Shown: in pieces, positions 42,803 through 53,911 of the stretch
Layout of the letters: each line of letters begins with the position of its first letter
Numbering within the stretch: the first letter of the stretch is position 1
NCBI RefSeq assembly: GCF_019279795.1
Contig: NC_056725.1
Location: 1,611,308,817-1,611,372,816 of the forward strand
Origin: Protopterus annectens
Lineage: Eukaryota > Chordata > Ceratodontiformes > Protopteridae
Direction: 5' to 3'
Length of the DNA stretch: 64,000 nt
The notes under the pieces: model-generated
The model's database searches: none
What the model was told of the DNA's origin: nothing
What the model saw: only the letters and a program-made list of their open reading frames with translations
Made by a program: the position numbers and the translations under genes

Positions 42803-44140
42803 GATTCTGCTCCAGGACTCTGTACAAGAAGGCCTGGATGACAGATGCATTTTCTTTTCCTTGGACAAGAATGTTCCTTTATATTTTTCCACTCTTTCTA
42901 CTGATATCCAGGGCAGTTTTGAAGATTCAGAAGGATTCCCCCAAGGTCATTATGTTGATTCCTTTCTTGCCCATGTAACAGTGGTTCTCTCTTCTTTTGA
43001 AAATGTCCAGGAGCAATTACCATAAGCTTATTCATAGACTGGATTTACTCATACAGGAAGAGTGGTGTTTGGTACACCCCAACCCCAATCAACTTCAGTT
43101 GACTCTCCGGACGATAGGCTCTTAATTCCCTTTATGCACCTGTTTGCTAAGGATGTGCAGCAGTTACTAATGGAAACAAGAAAGCCTTCTACTAGAAAAT
43201 CATATATTAGCAAATGGAAAAGGTTTTGTAGTTGGTCTCACCAACATTACCAGCATCTACCCAGGACTTATTCTCTGTTTTTTCAATATGTGTGTGAGTT
43301 ACTATCCTAAAGCCTTTCTTAAGACTCCATCTGGGTTCATTTTTTGACCATTTCAGCATGTCTGCTCATGGATCTTCCACCTTCCCTTCATTCTCATGTC
43401 CAAATGTTTTTGAAAGGGGCCCAAGAAAACTGGTGGCCCCACCTTGGGATCTTAATCTTGTGTTAGCGAAGCTAACACTCCCTCCATTTGAACCAGCTAA
43501 GCTGGCTGACATAAGGTTCTTAACACTAAAATAAGTTTTTCTGATTGTTCTCACATCTGCAAGAAGGTCATCAGAGTTCAAGCTCTTATGATAAGTCATC
43601 CCTATACAATTTTTCAAAGAGACATAGTTTCTTTGAGGACTAACATTTTTTATGTAGAATCCAAATTTACTTTAGGCAAAGTTAGACATCTCCCTGTTTT
43701 CTTTCCTGAACCTAAAACCTAGGGTGAAAGGATACTCTTTACCTTGGACCACCACAGACAGCTCAGGTATTATCTTGGCAGAACTAAATTGTACAGCTCT
43801 TGTTATCAATTGTTCATTTCTCATTAAGGTAAGAAGAAGTGACAACCTGTGTAAAATAGACTATTTTTAAAAAGTTGTCTAAGGCTTTTCCCTTTTGTTA
43901 TACTCATCACAAAAAAAAAATTTCCTAGCAGAGTCAAGGACTTTTCTTTATCTTTGGCTTTTTGGAAAGAACTGGATACTAGAAGTTTACCATAAGCAAC
44001 TTTGTCCTTTGTACATAACTTTTACAAAGTATTACAATAAACTTGATTCCTTCTCTAGTTCTAGATCCGGCTTTGCTAGGAATACTTGTTTTAATAAGGT
44101 CACTATCCACTAAATTACCTTGCCACCTGTAAACCTAACA
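42803..44140 (+). pseudogene. DIRS copy 3, 3' part: tyrosine recombinase, decayed
   Basis: The sequence resumes the DIRS frame ('RFCSRTLYKKAWMTDAFSFP') directly after the LINE tail. The frame 43,062-43,310 contains the core-binding domain 'TRKPSTRKSYISKWKRFCSW'. Around 43,430-43,600 'PPWDLNLVLAKLTLPPFEPA' and '...FLIVLTSARRSSEFKLL' follow in a shifted frame, so the first catalytic Arg region is better preserved than in copy 2. At about 43,935-44,035 'SRVKDFSLSLAFWKELDTRS' replaces the HSTR..ATS block, so the HxxR box is gone. The C-terminus ends near 44,110. Confidence 0.8.
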
Positions 44141-44535
44141 AACTGGGTCCAAAAAAAAGCACTGGTGAATATCCCCATAACTCCCACTTGTAATCTGTTT
44201 ATGCTGATAAGCATTAGGTTGGAAGGGTTAGACTTTCTTGTAGCATTCTTTATTCCCCAATTAAGGTAAAAACAGTGTGCTTTCTACTATTCAATCAGAT
44301 GAGCATATTGTGCTCTGCACCTCCAAACAGTGCATTTTTCAATAAACTAAGTCAAACAAGCATGCTACAAAAGGGACTTGGAAAATGGGATCGCTGCATT
44401 GTAAATTGAGAAGCAGGCAGGGAACTGTGTAGTTTTTAACAGTAGAGTCTAGGAACAGTGTATTGAGCATATAAAAAGAAACAAAAAAGTGTGCTTGTAA
44501 CTCATACCTGCACATGCTGCCTCTAGGCATCTGTT
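44141..44535. other. No clear feature; may contain the DIRS copy 3 terminus
   Basis: Between the recombinase remnant of DIRS copy 3 and LINE copy 2. I could not find an inverted match to a left terminal repeat. The open frame on the minus strand (44,641-44,339) has no motif. Confidence 0.4.
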
Positions 44536-44539
44536 TTAC

Positions 44540-45616
44540 TGGTTTAGCCCCACTCTGTTTGCTTCGCTCACTCCATGCTCCACCCTGCCCCCATATCCCA
44601 CCCACCCTGGTAGTACTATGTTTATAGTACCACTGGCACACCCCCCCCTTAATTAGCTAATTAACTACATGTACTCCTAGAACCCAGCAAACTCCTAGCA
44701 CAATAATGCACCCTCTATCCACCCCACTATCCATATTAACCTACTCATAGCTATTATATTCTCTCTAATCTTTTATCCACCACATACACTCAATACAGAC
44801 CCTACCCTAGTAATTTACTATGACTACAGCTAAAACACTAATGCTGCTACCCTTAGTACACCTGCTATTCATTCCTTATCACCTAAGCTCCTATGAATAT
44901 GTACAGTATCTTGAAATCCAATACCCAAACTCTCAAACAGACAACAACACAGCATTTAATAAGTTTATCCACCACATAACAACCCCCTCTCCTAATTCCT
45001 CATTCCCCCAATTACCATCACCCAACTAAATGCTGCTACATTACCTTAAAAACCAAAAGCTACGAAAAAATCATGAACAATTTTTAAGACTCATAAGCAA
45101 CTTAAAAATTAATCTTATGAAGGATGGAGACATCCACCCCAAACCTGGCCCATCCACAAAAGTAGACCCAAGCACACCATCTAACGACCCAACATGTACT
45201 ACCCAGATTGATAGACTTCCAAACTAATTTCTGGTCTGTCATCTCAACATCAGAAGCCTAAACAACAAGATCTTCAGCCTACATGGATTTTAGCTGTTCA
45301 CTCCCCTGATATCCTCTGCCTCACAGAAACCTGGCTAAAACCAATAACCAAAGATAAAGAAATAACCCTCCCACAGTACAACATCTTTAGACTGGACCGG
45401 ATCTCCAGGAAAAGTGGCGGGGTAGCTGCACTATACAAGTCTACCCTAACAATAACAATTGACACCCAACAGCCACCCCAGTTTGGCAATGCAGAAATTC
45501 TCATCACCAAAGTAATAATAAACAAAAATAAATGCAGATACATTGTCTGCATTTATATTCCACCCAGCAAGAATGATAATACTCTAGAAAATATCTTACA
45601 TTGGCTAGCTTCTAAC
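44540..45616 (+). mobile_element. L2/CR1-type LINE copy 2, 5' part
   Basis: The leader ('ccactctgtttgcttcgctc', about 44,548) aligns with 38,522 onward in the full-length copy. The N-terminal frame 44,820-45,029 has a hydrophobic start ('TLMLLPLVHLLFIPYHLSSY' then 'EY'), and 45,030-45,227 contains GDIHPKPGP, the 2A-like motif with Lys for Asn. The endonuclease follows in broken frames ('CHLNIRSLNNKIFSLHGF', 'DILCLTETWLKP' in shifted frames). At 45,616 it is cut by the 11-kb palindrome and resumes at 56,711. Confidence 0.85.
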
Positions 45617-48538
45617 CAGTGACAGCTGGTGACTTCAAATCAAAGGGGCGCTGCAGGAGACAGCTGAATGGGTGGGGTCAATGGAAAGGGGTGTGGCCAA
45701 ACTAGAAAGGGCTCGAGCTATGCTCCAAACCACAAAAACTGTAACTTTAATTAAATACACTGCCCTGGGTGCCAAACCATCATTATTAGAGTCCAATCAA
45801 GACAAAAATGAAGTGTAGAAGAAAAAATATTTCAATGCATTGGCTGCATGACAGCTTATTTAATATCTAGATGGAAACAAAAAGGTTGTGAGGCATGAAA
45901 AAATAAATAACTTTTTAAATACATTACTGGAATGTCAGTCAAAATCAAGTATAAGAAAAACAAGCAGCACTCAACTCAAACCACTTCTCCTTTCACTGCA
46001 GTTCTAATTATAATTTGTATTCAGCTTTATTAAAGTACCAAGTAACATGCTGAAAGTAGCAATCTCTGTGATACCCCCACTTATAAAAATGTTTCTTATC
46101 CAAAAAAGACCTGCTGCCTGACAATTGTCTACTTGTTTCATGGGGAAAACATGATCAAAGTAAAAAATGAAAAGCAAACAAGAAACAAGCTCAAGATACA
46201 TTGCTTAAAGGATTACTGCACAGGTTATGGACCACACATGATAGATTGGCATTCTGTTTAGGTTACAAGTAAAGCCTGCAAAGATGACTGCAAGTCTCCA
46301 ACAAATGTAATGAGCTTCTTAAAATAATGTAATTCTGTCCTTTATTACAAATACTGTCATGTACATTTCAATACCCAAAGCTTATACGTTATCTAGTTAT
46401 GTACGTATTCTCTGCATGGCAACAACAGAAAGACTTTCAGTGTTGGCACTTCTTTAACAGTATGCTTATTAAAGCTTACTTGCATGTTACAATCTCAGAC
46501 AATCTTACCCGATGGTCATTAAAGCATTGCTACTAAAATACAGAGTAACAGGCACTTTTTGAATAATAAGCATAAATCAACAGTATAAAAATATGACAGA
46601 AACAACCAGAACATTCTACAAAATCAAGGACAGATCAAAAGCCACTGTAGTAATTGTGTCTACCTTGGATGGGGGATACTCTGCACATTTACACTGCATA
46701 ACTGCTCCTTGCCTTGCTTGGACACATCCAGAGTCACTACATGGGGGAGTGGGGTGCAACAAGTATGTCACAATTTGAAATATCTCTGTCTGACTGTGAT
46801 GGCCCTGACAGATTTGTCATACCTCTCAACCTCAGAGCAAGACATCTGGGCAAAGCCATACATAGAAGTGGGATAAAGGCCCAAAAACAAGGACAATTTT
46901 TAAATATTGCTCTAATAAACTTTGAAAGATAATAGAATAGTAGGTCTTGCAATTAGTATGAATTTTCTGACGGGTATGAAATCTGAAACTGAAATGTCTG
47001 TCATTATTTTCTAACTTCAGTCTTTAATGATTTGCCACTAAGTTGCCAAAAAACACACAATTTTATAAAAAATGGACCAAAAATGTGATGCAAAAATATA
47101 AAATAGCCATAACATACAGCTGGGAACCTGTCAAAGAAGGGACACTTTAGTACTTATTAGTACTGCTAACTTGAGCAGCTGACAAAATAAAAGAATCTAC
47201 ATGCATTTCTGAAATAAATTTCTATAATCTATATCTATAATCTGATTATTACAGTTATTTATTAATTGTAAACCCTCCACGTTTTCTTCCAAAATTGCTG
47301 TTTTGCAGAGGGATTATTAGGGGAAGAGCAACATTTTGAGCCAAAATCGGGGACAGTTGAGAGGTTTGGATATGCCTAATTCTCTAAAGCAATTTATTTG
47401 CAAGTACCTCTAAACCTGTTAATGCAGGAAATCTGGACAAGGCCAAATATATTGGGGGAACATATAAACAGTACTACAAATTGGTCTTGTATAAACTGAG
47501 ACAGTTAATAGAATATAACAGGTCTTGCTTTAGCATGCATTTTTCTGAAGGTTATGAAGTCTGAAATTCAGTGTCTGTCATTATTTAGTGACTTAATTCC
47601 TAAATGATTTGCCAGAAAACCACACATTTTATGAGGAACAAACCAAAAATAAGAAGCAAAAATCTATTCATTCTGTGAAAATCTGGACAGTTGAGATGTA
47701 TAGTTCAGCTGGGGCTGTCTTTGAGTTTGCCTCCTTTCCCCCTCACAAAATCATGGTCGAATGGAGCCTCCCCCCTGCAGCCATTACAATGAACCATTAC
47801 TTGGCTATTTCATCCTATTTACCATAAACACTAATGTGCATACTGCTTTACTTCTATGATGATTTGGACTTCATTTGAAAGTTTTATTTTGCATTTTACA
47901 GCACAAACACTAAGACATCTGCTAAATAAAGCAATGCAGTCTCACAATGAAAACAGACTTAGCATTAAAACTTCTCTGCCCTTGAAACTCACATTCATTG
48001 AAACAACATTGAAACCCACATTCAAAGAAAATACATTTTGCCAGTGGCAGATAAAGATTAACGTTGGGCTGTTTTCAAATCATAGACCCCTTGCACACTA
48101 AACATTCACATGCTCTTTGTTACACCTTCCCAATTGTATTAAATTATATTCCTTGTACAATGCAGTACAGTTGTTAGAGGGTGTTTTAAATTTATTGATT
48201 TGAACATTTTTCCAGTAAACAATGAAATAAAATGCATGCACCAATGACAAAACTACCCAAGTCAGAACATTTCCATCATAAAAGTCTTCTCAAACTTCTA
48301 CAATCCACTAGTATCAGTAAATATGCACAATCTCTGAAGAAATAAAAGTCATCTAAATTCCACATTAAAGAAATATGTAACTAATGAAGAGGTTGCTGCT
48401 AGTAAACAAATTTATATTTCATTGTTCCAGCTACAAATAAAGTGCTTGTTGCCCTTGAGGAATAAATTGCCTATGTTGCATTAAAAAAATGATAAGCTAG
48501 CAATATTGCAATAGGGAATGAATGGCAAACTGATAACA

Positions 48539-48715
48539 GGTTCATAGTTACTAGGTATCTTTGCCAAGAAGGACTGCAGCATCCACCCCCTTTATAACAC
48601 AGTACAATATCAGCAATGCATTTACCTACTGTGGGAGTAGAACCCACAGCCTTTTACATCAAAAGCAAATACACTACCTGTTGTGCTATTAACAATGCAA
48701 GCCAACTCAGCATAA
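48539..48715 (-). mobile_element. tRNA-derived SINE with CR1-like tail, minus strand
   Basis: On the minus strand the head reads 'taatagcacaacaggtagtg' (box-A-like) and 'gctgtgggttctactcccac' (box B as GGTTCTACTCC), which fits a tRNA-derived polymerase III promoter. The far end (48,539) reads 'ggttcatagttactaggtat' on the plus strand, close to the reverse complement of the CR1 tail at 3,800. So this SINE appears to pair with the CR1 family. It sits inside the left palindrome arm. Confidence 0.65.
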
Positions 48716-48895
48716 GCAGCACTAAAATAGGGGAAATAGGAAATACACCCCGGGAATCACTTCTGTGTCTCTGTTCGACAGTGGCACAGGAACATAGCTT
48801 TCTTGGGTGTCGTAAGCCAGGGAACCATGTTGGCTGGGCCTACGTAGGCCTTGGGCAGATAGCTTAGTACCTGCCTATGAACTTATGAACGTATA
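48716..48895 (+). mobile_element. CR1 3'-end fragment, plus strand
   Basis: 'gggaaataggaaatacaccc', 'gggaatcacttctgtgtctc' and the terminal 'tacctgcctatgaacttatg' then 'aacg' match the CR1 3' end at 3,680-3,842. It is head-to-head with the preceding SINE. Confidence 0.7.
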
Positions 48896-49201
48896 AACTT
48901 TTGTTCCCCTGTAGATCTCAGCTTCCTGAAAAATCTGCTTGACACTTCGCTATATCTCTGAACTTTGCAGCACAAGAAATCTGGAAAAGGCCCAAAACCC
49001 AGGGACACATTTTAAACATTGCTTGTATATTGTTAGAAAGTTGCTAGAATAAAATGCTGTGTTACCACCATGCATTTTACTGCCAAGTATTGAACCCAGG
49101 ACACTGTGCAAAACAGTCGAAGCAACATACCACTATGCCAAATCATCAGTTTTGTGAAAAAGAGGAAGACTGAAACTTAAATGGCTACCATTTAGTGAAT
49201 T

Positions 49202-49480
49202 TGGTTCTCACCATAGCTGTCAAGCTCTTAGCACAAACACCTCAACAAAGCCAATAATGGGGGAATAAAGCCCCCAAACATATTTACCGAAATCAGTTCT
49301 CACCATAGCTCTCAACCTCTTAGCAAAAAACACATAGACAAAGCCAGAAATGGGGGAATACAGCCCGCAAACATATTCATTGTATTTAGTTCTCATCATA
49401 GCTCTCAACCTTAGCACATAACACCTGGATGAAGCCAATAACGGGGGAATACAGTCCCAAAAATAGGGACACATTTCAAA
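49202..49480. repeat. Tandem repeat, about 92-bp unit, three copies (left arm only)
   Basis: 'ttctcaccatagctctcaac' or a variant starts near 49,204, 49,296 and 49,388. Each unit continues through 'acaaagccagaaatggggga' variants to 'atacagcccgcaaacatatt' variants. The right arm has a single counterpart near 53,820-53,900. The minus-strand frame (49,474-49,220) is only the repeat translated. Confidence 0.85.
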
Positions 49481-49574
49481 TACCCATGTTATAAACTTAG
49501 AAAATTGCTAGAATAAAAGGTTTTATGTTACCGTGTACTTTCTGAAGAATATGAAGTCTGACATTCAAATGCCT

Positions 49575-49735
49575 CTTATTTCTATTTATTTAACATTTGT
49601 TAACCAGGAATGTCTGACTTGGAACAAAAGCCAATGCACCCCAGCCAAGAATTAAACCAGAGACCCTGTAACTATTAGGCAGCAATGCTATCAGTGCACC
49701 ACTGGATTTGTGACTGCACAAGATAACATAAATAC
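49575..49735 (-). mobile_element. Internally deleted SINE, minus strand (left arm)
   Basis: Reverse-complemented, it reads 'ggtgcactgatagcattgct', 'gcctaatagttacagggtct', 'ctggtttaattcttggctgg' (box-B-like), then jumps to the tail 'gttccaagtcagacattcct', 'ggttaacaaatgttaaataa'. The conserved core is missing. It is the single counterpart of the six-copy array in the right arm. Confidence 0.75.
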
Positions 49736-49889
49736 AGAAACCACAGATTTTATGAGGAACAGAACAGAAATATGGGGCAAAAATCTGCAACTTTTTTACA
49801 AATGGTGGAGGGTAGGGAATTCAGGCCCTTGCCACCTGCAACCAAGGTACAGGGTGCAAGCCTGAGGTATTCTCTACCCACCGCCATGT

Positions 49890-50920
49890 GTTTTCTCTAG
49901 CCACCAGTATACAGCAACTCGGGCATTACACACATACAAGATAGATTATACCGATTTACCTTAACCTACTACTCCTATCAAGCAGGGGACATACAACTAA
50001 ACTATAGACCACATAATGTAACCCAAAAGAGTATTAACAGGTTAAACCCCTCCCACTACTTATATGTCACCTGTCCCACTTTGAGGCTACAACAGCTAAA
50101 CCAATACACAAACAAATACAACAAGCTTAAATAACAAATGGGAACAACTGGATTTATGGCACTCAATCAACAATGACAAAATAATTACCTTAGCAGAATT
50201 ATGGCTAACAAAATGGTAGTTGGATGTCATCAGACATATAAAGAGATATTACATATACACAAACAACTTTCCTGGGAAAAAAATAGAATAACAGATCATA
50301 ATGCCAGTAGAAAAGAAACTCAACTCAATGCCACCCTAACAGCCACAAATACTTCCTCTAACTCCAGTCCAAAGTGGACCCTAATACAGGCAATGCATGG
50401 GGATAAAAGAAAGCCTTTCATAGCATTGTCTATATCTCACTACAAAATCAGACTAATGAAATAAACCATAAACCATGTGCTATCACATACCAAAAGGTGT
50501 TTAACAGTAATTGCGGGTGGCTTAAACCTTGACTGCAAAAGTTATTTAACATATCAACATATCAGGGGAGATATTAATCAACCCATCACAACTGTTTCTG
50601 AGAAGGTAGTAGACCATATCCCACAAGAGGTAAATGTACCCTCTTTGAAACTGGCATCACAAAGATTGCAGATAAATTATCTGCGCTAGTGATATTCTAT
50701 TTCATACTAAGCAATCACTGTTGAATCATCTCTAGGGAGAAAAAAAAAGTAAGCACCCAGGATCGCTACAATATGCCCCATAACTAAGGCAAGCAAAACC
50801 GCATGAGAATAAAAGCTGCAACTTATAAACTGGGAACAAGTTTACAAATATTAGAATCCTACAACTGCACTATCCAACTTCTACATAATATTAACTCTAA
50901 TTAAAAAAAATATATAGATA
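49890..50920 (+). mobile_element. LINE endonuclease-like fragment in the palindrome centre, decayed
   Basis: 'QLDLWHSINNDKIITLAELW' then 'LT' (about 50,146-50,215) resembles the ETW region of an AP endonuclease, and 'CLTVIAGGLNLDCKSY' (about 50,498-50,545) resembles the GD.N.D motif (G for D). It has no counterpart in the right arm, so it is an insertion near the centre of the left arm. The family cannot be fixed. Confidence 0.45.
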
Positions 50921-50924
50921 AATA

Positions 50925-50931
50925 CACACAT

Positions 50932-51030
<99 letters not shown>
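50925..51030. repeat. (CA)n microsatellite
   Basis: (AC)n of about 95 bp with one 'aaac' interruption, followed by 'atacatacatacacac'. Poly-CV and poly-TH frames are artefacts. Confidence 0.95.
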
Positions 51031-51039
51031 TACATACAC

Positions 51040-51745
51040 ACTTACCTGGGTCCTTCCATTAGCTCCTGTAGATGTCACCGATCCTGTGGTGACGTCCTTC
51101 ATTCCTGCGAGAGCAGGCCAGCCTGCGGACGTTGCAGTCCAATCCCTTTCCAGTCTATGCAGTTGTACCTAACTGCATAGACTTCTGGGATTCTCTTGAC
51201 TGCTGTGTTTGTAATTCAGACTGCTACTGAATCAGTCCAGAGCTCTGCACATGCTCCGGACTGGTTCAGCAGCAGTCTGGATGTTGGAAATGCAGTGAGT
51301 GTGCATGCATGAAGGTCTGCAATTTTTGTCCTCCTTTTTAAATTTTTTTTTCCTTCTTTCTTCTACAGCTGGGGTCTTTTTTCTTTGTTTTACAGCTGGG
51401 GGGGGGGGCTGCATTCCTGCAGTCCAATAGCCAGGGGCGGCTCGTGGCATAGGGCTGCCGGACTGCAGCCCCCTCAAAAATAAAAAAAGAAAGAAAGAAA
51501 AATGAAAAATAAAAAAAATTATTTTTTCAAAATTCGCGGACTTCGCGCATAGACCGAGTCCCGACTACTGTCGGTCTATGCGCATGCTCAAGGCAGTCCG
51601 GCCGCGTCCGGACTGCAAGAGGAGCAGCAGGGACTCGGGACAGAGCATTAGGGATCTCGTCGGCATCGGGATGGAGCATTGGGATCTCGCGGGTCTTCAG
51701 TATTGCGCGGGAAGGATGTACGTTAGCTGGATGTATTCAGGTAAG
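51040..51745. other. CG-richer loop between the palindrome arms
   Basis: Flanked by inverted 'cttacctgggtcc' (51,042) and 'attcaggtaagg' (51,735). It includes 'caggggcggctcgtggcata' (51,432), resembling the element's own terminal 'ggcagtggcggctggtgac'. It also has a CpG-rich stretch at 51,530-51,720 in an otherwise CpG-poor window, with a hairpin 'catagaccgag'...'ggtctatg' (51,547-51,580). It could be a nested element or an internal promoter. Confidence 0.5.
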
Positions 51746-51810
51746 GTGCCTTTTAATTTACAATGTTTATTTGTATGGAGTTTGTGCTTTTTAATTTACA
51801 ATGTTTATTT

Positions 51811-51960
51811 GTGTGTGTATGGTGCTTGTGCTTTACTGGAGTTTGTGTATGGTGCTTGTGCTTTACTGGAGTTTGTGTATGGTGCTTGTGCTTTACTGGA
51901 GTTTGTGTATGGTGCTTGTGCTTTACTGGAGTTTGTGTATGGTGCTTGTGCTTTACTGGA
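51811..51960. repeat. Tandem repeat, 30-bp unit, five copies
   Basis: The unit 'gtttgtgtatggtgcttgtg' plus 'ctttactgga' repeats at 51,811, 51,841, 51,871, 51,901 and 51,931 with hardly any change. As 30 is divisible by three, all six frames stay open and produce repeated peptides (for example FVYGACALLE); I do not regard these as genes. Confidence 0.95.
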
Positions 51961-52149
51961 GTGTGTGTGTGTGTGTGAAAATGCCCCAGGTGCTTATGGT
52001 GGTGTGGTAGGGAATGCCTCAGGCTTGAACCCTGTACCCTGTATGCAGGTGTTAAAGACTTGAGTTCCCTACCCACCACCATTTGTAAAAAATTCAGATT
52101 TTTGCCTCATATTCGATCTGATCTGTTCCTCATAATATCTGTGGTTTGT

Positions 52150-53730
52150 AAATGTTGCAATGCTTGATATTTGATGGTGTAGTAGTAGCATTGTTGCCTC
52201 ACAGCTGCAGGTTCTTGGGTTTGATTCTTGGCTGGGGTTCCTTCTTTGTGGGGTCTGTATCTTCTCCTGTGTTTGTGTGGGTTTGCTTTTGTGTCCTCCC
52301 ATGTTACAAAGACATGTCTGCATTATTTCTTCCTGGGCCTCTGCTGAAAATTGTTTATTTGTTCCAAGTCAGACTGTCCTGATTAAAAATGTTAAATAAA
52401 ATTGACAGGCATTTGAATTTCAGACTTAAGGGTTTCTGAATGCTTAATTCCTTGCGTATTTGATGGTGCAGTGGTAGTATTGTTGCCTCACAGCTATAGG
52501 TTTTCTGGTTTGATTCTTGGTTGGGGTGGCTTCTGTGTGGAGTCTGCATCTCCTCCATGTGTTTGTGTGGATTTGCTCTGGTGCCCTGCCATTTTACAAA
52601 GACGTGTCTGCAGTTTTAATCCCTGCTGAAAATTGGTTTTGTTCTGTCCGCAGTAAAATTGACAGGCGTTTGAATTTCAGACTTCAGGTTTCTGAATGTT
52701 TAATTCCTTGCATAATTGATGGTGCGGTGGTAGTATTGTTGCCTCACAGCTATAGGTTTTCTGGTTTGATTCTTGGTTGGGGTGGCTTCTGTTTGGAGTC
52801 TGCATCTCCTGCCTGTGTTTGTGTGGATTTGCTCTGGTGCCCTGCCATTTTACAAAGATGTGTCTGCAGTTTTAATCCCTGCGTCTCTGCTGAAAATTGT
52901 TTTTGTTCTGTCCGCAGTAAAATTGACAGGCATTTGAATTTCAGACTTCAGGTTTCTGAATGTTTAATTCCTTGTATAATTGATGGTGCAGTGATAGTAT
53001 TGTTACCTCACAACTATAGGTTTTCTGGTTTGATTCTTGGTTGGGGTGGCTTCTGTCTGCATCTCCTCCCTGTATTTGTGTGGATTTGCTCTGGTGCCCT
53101 GCCATTTTACAAAGACGTGTCTGCAGTATTAATCCCTGTGTCTCTGCTGAAAATTGTTTTTGTTCTGTCCGCAGTAAAATTGACAGGCATTTGAATTTCA
53201 GACTTCAGGTTTCTGAATGTTTAATTCCTTGCAGATTTGATGGTGCAGTGGTAGTATTGTTGCCTCACAGCTGTAAGTTTTCTGGTTTCATTCTTGGTTG
53301 GGGTGGTTTCTGTGTGGAGTCTGCATCTCTTCCCTGTGTTTGTGTGGATTTCCTCTGGTGCCCTGCCATCTTACAAAGACGTGTCTGCAGTATTAATTCC
53401 TGCGTCTCTGCTGAAAATTGTTTTTGTTCTGTCCGCAGTAAAATTGACCGGCATTTGAATTTCAGACTTCAGGTTTCTGAATGCTTGACTCCTTACAGAT
53501 TTGATAGTGCAGTGGTAGTATTGTTGCCTCACAGCTGTAGGTTTTCTGGTTTGATTCTTGGTTGGGGTGGCTTCTGTGTGGAGTCTGCATCTCCTCTCTG
53601 TGTTTGTGTGGATTTGCTCTGATGCCCTGCCATTTTACAAAGACGTGTCTGCAGTAGTAATCCCTGCGTCTCTGCTGAAAATTGTTTTTGTTCTGTCCGC
53701 AGTAAAATTGACCGGCATTTGAATTTCAAA
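52150..53730 (+). repeat. SINE amplified into a tandem array, six copies of about 260 bp
   Basis: The tRNA-like head ('ggtgcagtggtagtattgtt', 'gcctcacagct', 'ctggtttgattcttggt' as box B) recurs near 52,173, 52,465, 52,721, 52,985, 53,242 and 53,504. Each is followed by the V-SINE-like core ('ggagtctgcatctcctcc', 'ttttacaaagacgtgtctgc'), 'ctgctgaaaattgtttttgt' and a linker 'catttgaatttcagacttca'. Copy 1 keeps the full LINE-like tail (to about 52,400); the later copies have a shortened tail ('gtccgcagtaaaattgac'). The long plus frames (52,517-53,194; 53,041-53,622) are repeat translations. Confidence 0.9.
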
Positions 53731-53911
53731 CGTCATGTTCTTCAGAATACATAGTAGCACAACCTTTTTTTCTAGCAATTTTCTAAGTTTATAAGATGAA
53801 TATTTTAAATTTGTCCCTATTTTTGGGACTGTATTCCCCCATTATTGGCTTCGTCCAGGTTCGTGTGCTAAGGTTGACAGCTATGGCAAGAACTGAATTC
53901 ACTGAATATGG

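Larger units (their letters stand above)
46795..49590. repeat. Recurring module inside the left arm
   Basis: A block of the form 'ctctcaacctc', 'agcacaagacatctggacaa' variants, 'aaacagggacaattttaaat' variants, 'ttgctagaataaaag', 'tgaaggtatgaagtctgaaa' variants and 'tgtctgtcattatt' recurs at about 46,820-47,010, 47,420-47,590, 48,955-49,090 and 49,400-49,575, each with substitutions and different spacers. The palindrome arms therefore seem to have grown by internal duplication of one module before or after inversion. Confidence 0.65.
45617..49880. repeat. Left arm of the giant palindrome
   Basis: Landmarks recur inverted in the right arm: 'ctggtgacttcaaatcaaag' (45,626) against 56,660; 'gcctcacaacctttt' (inverted, 45,890) against about 56,411; the segment translating to 'CLAWTHPESLHG' (about 46,712) against about 55,630; 'TFKENTFCQWQIKIN' (about 48,015) against about 54,380; and 'agtcccaaaaatagggacac' (about 49,452) against about 53,815. 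The arm also has its own insertions (a SINE/CR1 tail at 48.5-48.9 kb) and a 92-bp triplication. Confidence 0.85.

Noticed and set aside
48605-48700. Possible genuine tRNA gene on the minus strand
   Set aside because: Boxes A and B are present, but the sequence runs into a CR1-like tail and I see no clean cloverleaf with acceptor stem. A tRNA-derived SINE fits better.
51530-51720. CpG-rich stretch as a host gene promoter
   Set aside because: It lies in the loop of a transposon-like palindrome with no adjacent host exon. I keep it only as a finding about the element.
51578-52063. 161-aa open frame with repeated YGACALLEFV peptides
   Set aside because: It is the translation of a 30-bp tandem repeat whose length is divisible by three, so all frames stay open. 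No family motif.
52517-53622. Long plus-strand frames of 225 and 193 aa with repeated segments
   Set aside because: They lie entirely on the tandem SINE array. The repeated peptides follow the 260-bp unit.
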